A stretch of 64,000 bases of DNA from the NCBI GenBank assembly GCA_944989445.1, contig CALYLW010000040.1, forward strand, positions 509,818 through 573,817. Reading direction: 5' to 3'. A program made the position numbers and the translations under genes. The notes under the pieces are model-generated. The model was not told the DNA's origin. It worked only from the letters and a program-made list of their open reading frames with translations, and did not search any database. The stretch is from Ampullaceana balthica (taxonomy: Eukaryota > Mollusca > Gastropoda > Lymnaeidae). Below, piece after piece: positions 33,669 to 44,395 of the stretch (positions are counted from its first letter, which is position 1; every line of letters starts with the position of its first letter).

Positions 33669-34716
33669 ACTGTGGTGTACATATGACAAGTAATGTAAAC
33701 TTGACAGTGTGTTGTACGTGTGACAGTGTGGTGTACATGTGACAGTGTGGTGTATATGTGACAGTGGTGTGTAAATGTGACTGTGTGTTGTACGTGTGAC
33801 AGTGTGGTGTACATGTGACAGTGTGGTGTATATGTGACAGTGGTGTGTAAATGTGACTGTGTGGTGTACGTGTGACTGTGTGGTGTACGTGTGACAGTGT
33901 GTTGTACGTGTGACAGTGTGGTGTACATGTGACAGTGTGGTGTATATGTGACAGTGTGGTGTAAATGTGACTGTGTGGTGTACGTGTGACTGTGTGGTGT
34001 ACGTGTGACTGTGTGTTGTACGTGTGACAGTGTGGTGTAAATGTGACTGTGTCTTGTACGTGTGACAGTGTTGTGTAAATGTGACTGTGTGGTGTACGTG
34101 TGACTGTGTGGTGTATATGTGACAGTGTGGTGTATATGTGACAGTGTGGTGTATGTGTGACAGTGTGATGTATGTGTGACAGTGTGGTGTATATGTGACA
34201 GTGTGGTGTAAATGTGACAGTGTGGTGTATATGTGACAGTGTGGTGTATATGTGACAGTGTGGTGTACGTGTGACAGTGTGGTGTATATGTGACAGTGTG
34301 GTGTATATGTGACAGTGTGGTGTATATGTGACAGTGTGGTGTATATATGACAGTCTGGTGTATGTGTGACAGTGTGGTGTATATATGTGACAGTGTGGTG
34401 TATGTGTGACAGTGTGGTGTATGTGTGACAGTGTGGTGTATATGTGACAGTGTGGTGTAAATGTGACAGTGTGGTGTATATGTGACAGTGTGGTGTATAT
34501 GTGACAGTGTGGTGTATATGTGACAGTGTGGTGTATATGTGACAAAGTGGTGTACGTGTGACAGTGTGTTGTACGTGTGACAGTGTGGTGTATGTGTTGA
34601 CAGTGTGGTGTAAATGTGACAGTGTGGTGTATATGTGACAGTGTGGTGTAAATGTGACAGTGTGGTGTATATGTGACAGTGTGGTGTACGTGTGACAGTG
34701 TGGTGTACACGTGACA
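33669..34716 (+). repeat. 19-bp TG-rich satellite, about 55 copies
   Basis: GTATATGTGACAGTGTGGT and variants (GTAAATG, GTACGTG). Although 19 is not a multiple of 3, no frame of the unit contains a stop on the minus strand, so a 363-codon frame of Cys-His-Ile-Tyr-Thr repeats stays open. This is not evidence of coding. Confidence 0.95.
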
Positions 34717-34810
34717 GGTTTACGTTACCCTGGGTGGCTTATATCTTAATCTAGAGTACATGTATTACTTTGGGCCGCGCAAGTTAATGATACTGTGACA
34801 ATACACGCGG
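34717..34810. other. Short unique spacer
   Basis: Separates the 19-bp and 55-bp arrays. Confidence 0.4.
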
Positions 34811-35857
34811 AAACGTGAAGATAGGTGACTTCTAGTGGTGTCAAACAGATTAATGTTGCAATGTAGAACGTGAAGATAGTTGACTTCTAGTGGTGTCAAA
34901 CAGATTAATGTTGCAATGTAAAACGTGAAGATAGTTGACTTCTAGTGGTGTCAAACAGATTAATGTTGCAATGTAGAACGTGAAGATAGTTGACTTATAG
35001 TGGTGTCAAACAGATTAATGTTGCAATGTAAAACGTGAAGATAGTTGACTTCTAGTGGTGTCAAACAGATTAATGTTGCAATGTAAAACGTGAAGATAGT
35101 TGACTTCTAGTGGTGTCAAACAGATTAATGTTGCAATGTAAAACGTGAAGATAGTTGACTTCTAGTGGTGTCAAACAGATTAATGTTGCAATGTAGAACG
35201 TGAAGATAGTTGACTTCTAGTGGTGTCAAACAGATTAATGTTGCAATGTAGAACGTGAAGATAGTTGACTTCTAGTGGTGTCAAACAGATTAATGTTGCA
35301 AAGTAAAACGTGAAGATAGTTGACTTCTAGTGGTGTCAAACAGATTAATGTTGCAATGTAAAACGTGAAGATAGTTGACTTCTAGTGGTGTCAAACAGAT
35401 TAATGTTGCAATGTAAAACGTGAAGATAGTTGACTTCTAGTGGTGTCAAACAGATTAATGTTGCAATGTAGAACGTGAAGATAGTTGACTTCTAGTGGTG
35501 TCAAACAGATTAATGTTGCAATGTAAAACGTGAAGATAGTTGACTTCTAGTGGTGTCAAACAGATTAATGTTGCAATGTAAAACGTGAAGATAGTTGACT
35601 TCTAGTGGTGTCAAACAGATTAATGTTGCAATGTAAATCGTGAAGATAGTTGACTTCTAGTGGTGTCAAACAGATTAATGTTGCAATGTAGAACGTGAAG
35701 ATAGTTGACTTCTAGTGGTGTCAAACAGATTAATGTTGCAATGTAGAACGTGAAGATAGTTGACTTCTAGTGGTGTCAAACAGATTAATGTTGCAATGTA
35801 GAACGTGAAGATAGTTGACTTCTAGTGGTGTCAAACAGATTAATGTGGCAATGTAAA
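34811..35857 (+). repeat. 55-bp minisatellite, 19 copies
   Basis: The unit contains GAAGATAGTTGACTTCTAGT, GTCAAACAGATTAATGTTGC and AATGTA with A/G variation just after it. Otherwise nearly identical. Confidence 0.96.
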
Positions 35858-35954
35858 CTATCTGAAAACTGAAAATGTTACATGAATTGATCAAAATATA
35901 TATTAAGTATATGAAGTAACATAACTACCTGTACACATCTGCCATATTGTCCCT

Positions 35955-36345
35955 CACTCACAATAAAGCTAATTGCCTTATAGCTTCTCACTCACCATAA
36001 AGCTAATTGCCTTATAGCTTCTCACTCACCATAAAGCTAATTGCCTTATAGCTTCTCACTCACCATAAAGCTAATTGCCTTATAGCTTCTCACTCACCAT
36101 AAAGCTAATTGCCTTATAGCTTCTCACTCACCATAAAGCTAATTGCCTTATAACTTCTCACTCACCATAAAGCTAATTGCCTTATAACTTCTCACTCACC
36201 ATAAAGCTGTCTGCCATTTAGCCTCTCACTAACCATAAAGATATTAGCCGTTTAGCATCTCACAACCCATAAATCTATTAGCCATTTAGCACCTCACTCC
36301 CGATAATGCTATTATTAGCTGTAAGCCTTTCACTCACTATAACGC
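35955..36345 (+). repeat. 34-bp minisatellite, about 8 good copies plus decayed ones
   Basis: CTCACTCACCATAAAGCTAA and TTGCCTTATAGCTT. From 36205 rightward three or four units are increasingly diverged. Confidence 0.92.
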
Positions 36346-37411
36346 TTTCTGTGCATTTATATGGATATTGTGATCTTGGAGCTATAGATTAATATATGAC
36401 AGTATATGAGACGTTGACAGAAAATTTGACATACGCAATGACAACACTGGACAAGTTCATTGAAATTGACATGTTATTTGACACTTGACATGTTCATCGA
36501 CGAAAAAATGTTTGACATGTGACATGTTCATTGACATAAAAGATTGATTTCTTCCTCTAACAAGTTTTCAAACGTTCCGTTCAGGAGTTCAGGGGAACAC
36601 TAACAGTTCCGGGTCATAGCCAGCCACACCCTCCTAATCTCCGCCCTTGACAGTAATGTCTCCTAATTGAGACGGAACAATTAGAGCCGCCCTTGACAGT
36701 GATGTCTTTCTTCTAAGTGAGACAGCACAATTCGAGCCGCCCTTGACAGAAGCGGCGCCAGACTGGGGGAACAGTTTTCACCGACGGCTGTCCAAAAACA
36801 ACACGCCCCTGTAACACCAGTTAGCGGTATCGGCCTTAAGATTTACCGAGCATCGATGCCGAACGTTAGAGTCACGCGTGTTGGGGTGGGTATTAGGTAT
36901 CGAATCCTAGTAGTATAGACATGATGGGGTATTGGGTAACTGGTGAAAAATAAACAAATTTCAGCGGGTTGTGCTTGTGTCAAGTTGTGTTTGCAAACTT
37001 CTTTCGTATCCGAGACTGGTTTAAAAGTTAGAACGACAAGAGATCAGAAACAATATATAATATACTGATTGGAATAATTACAAGTTGTGCGATAAAACAA
37101 ATTGTTAAAATTGTTGGTTTTTTTTAAAAATATGTCATGGTAAGTAGAAATTTGTTAAATCTAAAAAAATGTCGGTCACCGGTTCCGTGCCCAGAATCTC
37201 GAGTGTCGGCTTTTTGTCCCAGGTTCTGGTATCAAATCTACGGAGTCTCCCAAGTCAATATTGATACACTTTAAAAGTAAATGTTTTTAAAAATATGTTT
37301 TAAAAAATATTCTGGTTCATTAAGAATTTGTCGCTTACAAGTCACATTGGCAATTGTTAGATGTTTGGGAAAACGTAATTGTAATAGTATCTTCTGTATT
37401 ATTACTACTTT
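36346..37411. other. Mostly unique; three diverged 60-bp units near 36600-36760
   Basis: CCGCCCTTGACAGTGATGTC recurs three times between about 36640 and 36755. Otherwise no gene, transposon end or RNA that I can support. Confidence 0.45.
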
Positions 37412-37681
37412 GGGGCCGTCCATAAAGTACGTCATTTTTGACCATTTTTAACTCCCCCCTCCCCCCTGTCACAAACTGTCACACATCTTGAACACCCCCC
37501 CCCCTAAAGTACGTCACACTTTCGAACAAAAATTTGTTTTTTTTAAAACAAAATAATCAAAATTTAATATAAAACAGCGTGACGTCACAGATGGCCGGAC
37601 CCCCTCCCCCTGTCACAAAGTGTCACACTCTCTTACACCCCCTTCCCCCTCTGGAGCGTGACGTACTTTATGGACGGCTCC
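37412..37681. mobile_element. MITE with GGCCGTCCATAAAGTACGTC ends
   Basis: Left terminus GGGGCCGTCCATAAAGTAC and right terminus GTACTTTATGGACGGCTCC are near-perfect inverted repeats. The interior has C-rich CCCCCTGTCACA words repeated in two places and no reading frame. The flanking bases do not show a clear target duplication, so the superfamily is open. Confidence 0.85.
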
Positions 37682-37829
37682 TTGCTCTTTGTTCTTCTAT
37701 CTTCAAGGTTTACTAATTTAATTTTTAAAGTTTGTTAAACTAGAATGGTAAACTTTGTGAAATTCTTCTGAGAAGTCTAGTAATATTGTATCTATTTAAA
37801 ATTTGGAATGTTTTTTAAGATAAAATAAG

Positions 37830-38085
37830 AAATAGTAGTTGGAAAAGTATTATGAATTTTATTTGGATTAGTAATTGGAATATTATTTGGTCTAATATTT
37901 GGAATAATAGTTTGAATAGTTTTTGGAATGATATTTAGAAGAGTTGTTAGGAGTAGTGATTGGAGTCATTATTGGAAATAATAGTTACAACAATATTTGG
38001 AATATAAGTTGCAATAGCTTTTGGAATATGAATAGGATTAATAGTTGCAGTATTAGATGGAATAGTTGTTTGATTAATATTTGAA
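37830..38085 (+). repeat. Degenerate TTGGAATA-rich repeat
   Basis: AATATTTGGAATAATAGTTG-type units of 18-30 bp with heavy drift. Confidence 0.6.
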
Positions 38086-38091
38086 TATTGT

Positions 38092-38990
38092 TTATTGCAT
38101 TATAAAAATATTATATTTGAAAATGGTTTCCTCTTCAATAGTTGTCAAGTCCTTAAAGTGTCTTTGAAACTCATCAGCCCTGGATATGACATTTTCAACT
38201 GACCCCTGCCTTTGCTCATTACTGTTATTTTCTGGAAAACTTGTCATGATTTCCTGTAGTGGGGCGAATTGTGTGGTAGTAATATGCATTTGAGACAGTT
38301 GACTTGACAGTTGACTTGACAGTTGACTTGACAGTTGACTTGACAGTTGACTTGACAGTTGACAGTTGACAGTTGACTTGACAGTTGACTTGACAGTTGA
38401 CTTGACAGTTGACTTGACAGTTGACTTGACAGTTGACTTGAAAATGTGAACCTTGTTTTTAAAGGCCTTGATTTGTGAATATAATAATATTTGGATTACC
38501 AGTGATGTTCGCCCTTGAAGATTTGTGTTAAGAGTTTAGATGTCTGTCACATCAGCTAAAAATTCAAAATCTGCCAGACAAGAAGGTTCAGATAGTTATG
38601 GAATTTGTTGTTCCTTTTTTTCCACGATGAATAGCCCCGTTTCTTATTTAAGTGTGTAGAGGTGCTGAAGTGCTGTCCCCGACTGAGCCATCTTAAACCA
38701 TTGTGATACACAAGATCTTCGTATTCTCCCTGGATATCAAGAAGAAACTGCTGAAACTGGCGGTGAAACACGGCTTTAGAGTGCAGAGTTTATTGCTTTT
38801 ATCACTGGCTTAAGGACACGATCACATCTAAGGTGTTTGGCACATGCTGGTGAATGATACAGTGAAGTTTAAAATATTTGCCAGTCTGTTCAATTACTTT
38901 GTTAAAGACAAGTTTTGCTAGTCAACTGTGCTCAACAGTCATGGCAGGGGCACCATCGGTAATAAATACAGAGGTTGTTTACTCTGTAAT
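38092..38990 (-). pseudogene. hAT transposase pseudogene fragments
   Basis: On the minus strand, in family order, I read TDGAPAMT (about 38938-38960), CAKHLRCDRVLKPVIKAIN (about 38785-38845, frame-broken) and QFQQFLLDIQGEYEDLVYHN with GLRWLSRG after it (about 38680-38765). The last is the most conserved block of GTF2IRD2/EPM2AIP1-type hAT proteins. After the minisatellite comes EFQRHFKDL (about 38155), matching the family's RF.DF region. Several stops and shifts separate these blocks. The N-terminal zinc finger and C-terminal dimerisation domain are not seen. It is a dead copy. Confidence 0.7.
38291..38445 (+). repeat. 12-bp minisatellite (CAGTTGACTTGA)n
   Basis: About 12 units, with one shortened double unit near 38355. 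It interrupts the hAT transposase pseudogene. Confidence 0.93.
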
Positions 38991-39339
38991 TTAACATCAT
39001 TGACAGCAGAACAAATACAAACAACTAAATTTGTTCACCTTGTTTCGTCTTTTAGACTGAAAGTTTAGTAATTGGTAAACAATAAAATGTTATATATTTT
39101 CGCCATCCTTTGAGGTTCTCAAAACAGTGCAAAATTTCGACTTTTAAAAATAAATATAAAATCGTTACAGAAATAATACGTCCGTCAATTAGTTATTTAA
39201 GATGAGGCCGCAGACCAGTTACAATTTAAGCGAGGGCCGTGTTTGGCCCGCGGGCTAGACTTGGGACACCCTTGCACTAAATACATACTTGAATGACAAA
39301 AAAAGTAATTTGAAACATGCTCATTTGCAAATAAAAATA

Positions 39340-39485
39340 CAGCTGTTATGGGGGAGGGGTGCTAAGCTTTGTTACATCATTTTGGAAAAAAGGGGTGGGG
39401 GTCTAAGTTTTTGTGACGATGTGTGACGAGGGGGGGACGAAAAATCGGCCAATATCCCGTGAAATCATTTATGAACGGCGCCTAA
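39340..39485. mobile_element. Fragment resembling the 37412 MITE (right half)
   Basis: G-rich stretch with TTGTGACGATGTGTGACG and an end CATTTATGAACGGCGCC that recalls TTTATGGACGGCTCC of 37412-37681. The left terminus is not seen. Confidence 0.45.
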
Positions 39486-39670
39486 CACAATTATTCACCC
39501 GTACAATACATAGCTCCAAAATGCATAGTCACACTGTGAATTTATAGCTGAGCACCTGAGAAATATCTATAGCTGTGTTGTATAAACGGGACGTCATTTA
39601 TTAGATTTTGAAATGATTTCTTACAACCGCTTACCGTTTTGTATTTACCTAGTTGACGTGACAGTAGTCG

Positions 39671-40108
39671 CTATGACGGCAATGTGCCTAATCTAACGTT
39701 AGAGGCGTAGCGAAGACACTGTTTAATAAGTGAGTCCTTTGTTGTGATTGGTGCAAACCTCAGTACAGTGGATCTTATATTGTGAGTGGTACAAACCCCT
39801 GTGAAGTGGACCCCATGCAGTGACTGGCACGAGCCCCAGTGAAGTTGTTCCTTGTGTGATCCCATGTACTGACCAGGTGTGTCATCCAGGTGTGATCCCA
39901 TGTACTGACCAGGTGTGTCATCCAGGTGTGTATGAACGATTCTGTTCTGAAAAGTTTGGCTAAAGGTGGCCGGATGTTCCGCATGATTATATACCAGCTT
40001 TTCCCGCCACTCCGGAAGCACATGCTCTTCTCGCGGGAAAAGGGTGAGTACATACTTGGTGTTGTTAGATGTGCGCATGTTAGCCCAACTGCTGAACAAC
40101 AAAAACAC
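39671..40108 (-). CDS. Hypothetical 145-codon open frame
   Basis: The longest open frame of ordinary composition outside repeats and LINEs. It contains an exact internal duplication, LDDTPGQYMGSH twice, caused by a 36-bp tandem duplication at about 39880-39950. I recognise no domain, signal peptide or membrane segment, and the other strand and frames are also partly open here. A chance ORF is more likely than a gene. Confidence 0.15.
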   Translation of the reverse strand: MFLLFSSWANMRTSNNTKYVLTLFPREEHVLPEWREKLVYNHAEHPATFSQTFQNRIVHTHLDDTPGQYMGSHLDDTPGQYMGSHKEQLHWGSCQSLHGVHFTGVCTTHNIRSTVLRFAPITTKDSLIKQCLRYASNVRLGTLPS

Positions 40109-40142
40109 TTAAAGAATAAAAACTAAAGAGCAATCTCTAAAT

Positions 40143-40245
40143 AAAGTGGGTTAGATATAACCATTAAATAATGGCGGTTAGATATAACCATTAAATAATG
40201 GCGGTTAGATATAACCATTAAATAATGGCGGCTAGAGATAACCGC
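40143..40245 (+). repeat. 29-30-bp repeat, 3 copies
   Basis: GGTTAGATATAACCATTAAA plus TAATGGC. The third copy is followed by a partial unit. Confidence 0.9.
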
Positions 40246-40558
40246 CAAATGACGTCAACATGGCAACTGCCAAGCGTGAAGTTGCCATCTACCAAACTTA
40301 TTTAACAAATATATTTCACCATTCCCAGAATAGCGCATATTGATGTCATCAGTATTTACATTTAAGTTAATCAGTAGAGAATATGAACCAATGGCGCTTC
40401 TTCCATTTCACAGCTTGCCTTCATTTTGATACTTTGATAAATGAAACTTATAACAATACAGGAACTCCGTGCTTACGTCATCAAACTTGTCTACCGGCAG
40501 CCGACCCAACCCCACTGTGTGCTGGGATGCAGGTTGCATTGTGACTTTGAGTGGTAAT

Positions 40559-40802
40559 CAATGTTCCCTCTAAGTTCCACCAATGTTCCGTCTAAGTTCC
40601 GTTGTTACATGTGGAAAAAAACAAAAAAAAACAAACCAAAACAAACAAAAAACTTGTGTGCAAATCATCAATTTTTTCTGTGCATGATTGTACAGCCCAT
40701 AAACTAGCGTATAGAATTCCTATCAAAATGTGCTGCGCTCAACTCCAAACTGCAGCGCGGGGTCAGGTAGATAGCTGCGCGGCTTCACGTGAGGGAACAT
40801 TG
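40559..40802. mobile_element. hAT MITE of the ATGTTCCCTCTAAG type, copy B
   Basis: Left end CAATGTTCCCTCTAAG, doubled at 40581 as CAATGTTCCGTCTAAG. Right end GTGAGGGAACATTG at about 40789-40802. Internal CTGCAGCGCGG and GATAGCTGCGCGGC match the GC-rich hairpins of the other copies. No clear target duplication. Confidence 0.75.
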
Positions 40803-41067
40803 AAAATAACATGATGAGTTGAAAGAAAATGCTTAGTGTACTGATCGATGTAGTCATGCGTCACTAAAGACTAAACATCATCGATACAAATATAATAATA
40901 CAAAAAGGCTTTTCAAAATGTTTCCCAGGTTTTGACAAGGGTCAAACATTCCTGATCTATTTAGAAACTTGAGTTGAAATTCTTAACAAGTTGAATAGCC
41001 GCAGATTTAAAACAGCCTTAAATAGTAAAACAAATCATGTAGCATGTATTTAAAGGTATTAATTACA

Positions 41068-41295
41068 CATTTACTTGATTTTTTTGGGGTGTCTCTAAAC
41101 TTGTCACATTAGATGACACCTTTACTAGATGTTTTGGGGTGTCTCTAAACTTATCACATTAGATCACACCTTTACTAGATGTTTTGGGGTGTCTCTAAAC
41201 TTGTCACATTAGATGACACCTTTACTTATGTTTTGTGGTGTCTCTAATCTTGTCATGACGCCTTTACTTGATGTTTTGTCGTGTCTATAATCTTG
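41068..41295 (+). repeat. 50-bp minisatellite, about 4.5 copies
   Basis: GATGTTTTGGGGTGTCTCTA and ACTTGTCACATTAGATGACA. The last copies are shortened. Confidence 0.9.
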
Positions 41296-41571
41296 TCACA
41301 ATCAACGATGAATATTGAGATAAATATCAGCATTGTTTAGTTTCTAAGTAAATAAATGTTAGTGGTGACAGACAGTAAATCTAATCAATGTTAGGGGTGA
41401 CAAGACCTCTAATGAAATACAGAGGTGACCAGAACACATACAATTGATAGTGTTTGGTATTCTCTTTCCTTCAGATTACACATGGAATTTTTGTACAAGA
41501 TCAGTTCCAAATATCCTCCATTATTGTCATCATATTGTCTGACATCCGAGACTTTGTTTTGTTAGATAAAG

Positions 41572-41972
41572 TAAACTCAACATATAAACCAACATATAAA
41601 CCAACATATAAACCAACATATAAACCAACACATAAACCAACACATAAACCAACATATAAACCAGCATATAAACCAACATATAAACCAACATATAAACCAA
41701 CATATAAACCAACATATAAACCAACATATAAACCAACATATGAACCAACATATAAACCAACATATAAACCAACATATAAACGAACATATAAACCAACATA
41801 TAAACGAACATATAAACGAACATATAAACCAACATATAAACGAACATATAAACCAACACATAAACCAAAATATAAACCAACATATAAACCAACATATAAA
41901 CAAACACATAAACCAACATATAAACCAACATATAAACCAACATATAAACCAACACATAAACCAACATATAAA
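41572..41972 (+). repeat. 12-bp satellite (AACATATAAACC)n, about 33 copies
   Basis: Variants CACATA and AACGAA are scattered. Frames of Thr-Tyr-Lys-Pro (plus) and Val-Gly-Leu-Tyr (minus) stay open because of the period. Confidence 0.95.
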
Positions 41973-42865
41973 CCATTCATCGTTCTGTGGAACAATGTAA
42001 CATTACGAGAGTTTACAGTACATTCAGTTTCACTTTTTAAGAAATACTCGATGATGACAATATCGATGATAAAGTATCAAAGCTGAAAGTATCGTGTTCT
42101 TCTATTGACCAAGTCCCTGGCCACTCAAATTTTATGTCCTTGAAGAAAAGGTCAGTGCATTAAGAAGTCACTTTCTAATGACCTTTTACACAGATGGCGG
42201 CATTTTGGGCCCTTTAGTTGCTCTAGAAGCTTGGTGGCCGTTAAAAATTGCGAAGTAGCGCGGGGATGAAATTAACGTTCTCTAGCACTCGAGACTCCAT
42301 TTTATCAAAGTCAAGTGATCGATCTCTTCTTTAAAACAAATCTTATCACACGCACCAGATGTCTGACGTCATGACCTGCTGCCCTCCCCTGTCCACACAG
42401 AGAAGTTTAGCGAACCCACCTATTTCCCTCAGTTGGGATGAACAGACAAAACAATGAACCCACCCATTTACATCGGTTGGGATGATCGACAAAACAATGA
42501 ACCCAACTATTCCTACATTAGGGATGATTAGACAAATGAACATAAATAGTGCCCATAAGTAAACGACACAAATAATTCCCAGTGTTTACCACAGCTTAAA
42601 ATAGTTTCACTTCCCAGTTAATGTAACTCTTGTACTTTAGTGTCTTACTACAACCAATGCAATAACTTCAATGATGACCAAAAAACCTCTTACTTTTTTT
42701 AGCATGTACAGGTTAGGGAGGGCATATAAGGGATGAGGGCATATTAAGTGTGTGGGCATATAATCTAGACGCATCTAATGATTCTCCAGGGCACTATGTT
42801 TTAAATATGTACTAATTTACCCTAACCCCCAGAAGGCTATTTCCATGAAGTTACACTGGAGTGGG
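41973..42865. other. Unique sequence, no gene supported
   Basis: A CCCACCTATTTNCCTCAGTTGGGATGA-like segment recurs three times between 42410 and 42530 (about 60 bp apart), too diverged to define well. Contains TGACGTCA at 42364-42371. Confidence 0.4.
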
Positions 42866-42975
42866 ACTGGGCTCATGTAGGTCAGTGCCGGCCACCGAGT
42901 GATGGATGGATTCAAACCCGGTCACCATGTCCGGCTGGTGGTGCGAGGGATGCTCGCCTACACCCAAGTCTTCTA
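42866..42975 (-). ncRNA. tRNA-derived SINE head (probable)
   Basis: On the minus strand, GCTCGCACCACC-like A-box context, AGCCGGACATGGTGACC and a B-box GGGTTTGAATCC (42908-42919) follow in tRNA order. No tail or target duplication identified. Confidence 0.4.
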
Positions 42976-43186
42976 TTGTAGTTTTGTCCTAACCTTTCCA
43001 CACTTAAGTGATCTCGCCATTCAACGACTTAGGTCACCTCGTCTTTTGTCAGCACTTCTTTTTGTCACGTTGACTACCTGCCGCTTTGACTACCTGGAAC
43101 CCACACCTTTCCAAACATCTTCACCTCCCTGCCACCATCAAAGACCAATTGAAGACACATTGAAGATACCTCAAAGACATATTGAT

Positions 43187-43280
43187 ATTACACACACACA
43201 CACACATACACACACACACATATACACATACACACACACAGACACACACACACACACACACACCCACACACACACACACA
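43187..43280 (+). repeat. (CA)n microsatellite
   Basis: ACACAC run with TATA, CAGA and ACCC interruptions. Confidence 0.93.
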
Positions 43281-43392
43281 AAGCTGAAAAGAAAATTCTT
43301 CATATTCCAGACTTGCGACAGTTGTAACCTTAAATTTTATCAAACTACATGTACTTTATTTATACTTTACTATATATTTATTTTGACTGCGG

Positions 43393-44385
43393 AAATTAAC
43401 GATTGATTAGTCGATTAATCGTTAAAAATTTAATTGATTAAAATTAATTTGATCGATTAAAATGCGATTAAAATTTTAAAAAGTATGTCTCATATATTTT
43501 GTCCAATTCATTAATAATTTATATTTTTGTTACATACTTTTCCCTCGTATTATTGTTAATTAGATACGCCCCGTGGCGTAGCATACGCCGCAGACTTGCC
43601 CATGTATAGTGCAAAGAAATGAGGGAAAGTACGGACACAAACTAGAGCAAGAAGAAATCAAAACAACGCGAGTGAACGTCAGTGGGAGGAACCACCGACG
43701 CATTGTTCGTCTCAAGACATTCGCACTGCGGTTATCCACCTGCCCACCACCCTTCACCACCCTACCTTGCCAACCATAAACTGTGATTGGCCGACCCTAG
43801 CGAGGGTCAGCCATGTTCGCAAAAAAAGGGGGGAAAAGAAATGGCACAAACACACATTTAAAAAAAAATTAAAACAAGGTTTTCGCTCGGGCTTGAACCC
43901 CGGACCTTCCGTGTGTAAGGCGGACGTGATAACCACTACGAATCATATGTTATTCTGTGAAGGAAAAACTCAAGTTAACTGAAGAAGCATTGTTGGTCTC
44001 GATACATGCCCACCCCCCCTCCCCCTTTTTTTTTGAACCCACTCCGCTTAATTGGTTGACCCCAGTGAGGGTCATTCGCCATGCTTGTTTACACATGCTC
44101 GATTTGGTGAATTATATATATAGATTATTTAGACATGCATAGGTAAACAAAAAGATTTTTCTTTCTTATTTCTTGCATAGCAGAACGAACTTACTGTGTT
44201 ACGTCAGAACATTTGCGATCCATGGAATTACCGCGACGGAACCGATTTCGCGAAAGAATGAATAGTGACTTAATGGGATCCATATATGCATTATAAAAAT
44301 ATAATTAATCGAAATTTATCGATTAATCGATTAAATTTCCCCCCCCCCATTGATGGAATAATTTTTTTTAAATCAGTACCAGCCC
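43393..44385. mobile_element. hAT-like non-autonomous element with ATCGATTAATCG ends
   Basis: Left side has GATTAGTCGATTAATCG and right side ATCGATTAATCGATTAAATT, inverted relative to each other. The right side finishes CAGTACCAGCCCTAA, resembling hAT termini of the GGGCTGG type. The left terminus is damaged. The interior holds a tRNA-like segment and two diverged direct copies of a TTGGNNGACCCNAGNGAGGGTC block (about 43783 and 44050). Confidence 0.5.
43878..43941 (-). tRNA. tRNA-Val-like pseudogene segment (anticodon TAC)
   Basis: On the minus strand, GTAGTGGTTATCACGTCCGC leads into an anticodon loop CTTACAC and then ACGGAAGGTCC and GGGGTTCAAGCCC, the B-box and T-arm, with GCGAAAACC after. 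This matches animal tRNA-Val from the D-arm onward. The 5' acceptor strand and part of the D-stem are missing and one anticodon-stem pair is lost, so it is a pseudogene or SINE-like derivative. Confidence 0.55.
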
Positions 44386-44395
44386 TAATATTTAT

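Larger units (their letters stand above)
38092..39274 (-). mobile_element. hAT element remnant (GTF2IRD2/EPM2AIP1-like)
   Basis: Read on the minus strand it starts CAAGGGTGTCCCAAG (reverse complement of 39260-39274) followed by CTAGCCCGCGGGCCAAAC, typical hAT terminal and subterminal sequence. Transposase pieces follow toward lower coordinates. The other end is lost in the TTGGAATA-rich repeat. A 12-bp minisatellite has grown inside it (38291-38445). Confidence 0.7.

Noticed and set aside
39671..40108. 145-codon minus frame as a confident gene
   Set aside because: Listed only as a low-confidence open frame: no motif, an internal tandem duplication, and competing frames of similar length.
41454..42086. 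210-codon frame with a short hydrophobic start and Thr-Tyr-Lys-Pro repeats, resembling a secreted repeat protein
   Set aside because: The repeat part is a 12-bp satellite open in several frames on both strands, and the flanks show no splice or signal-cleavage pattern.
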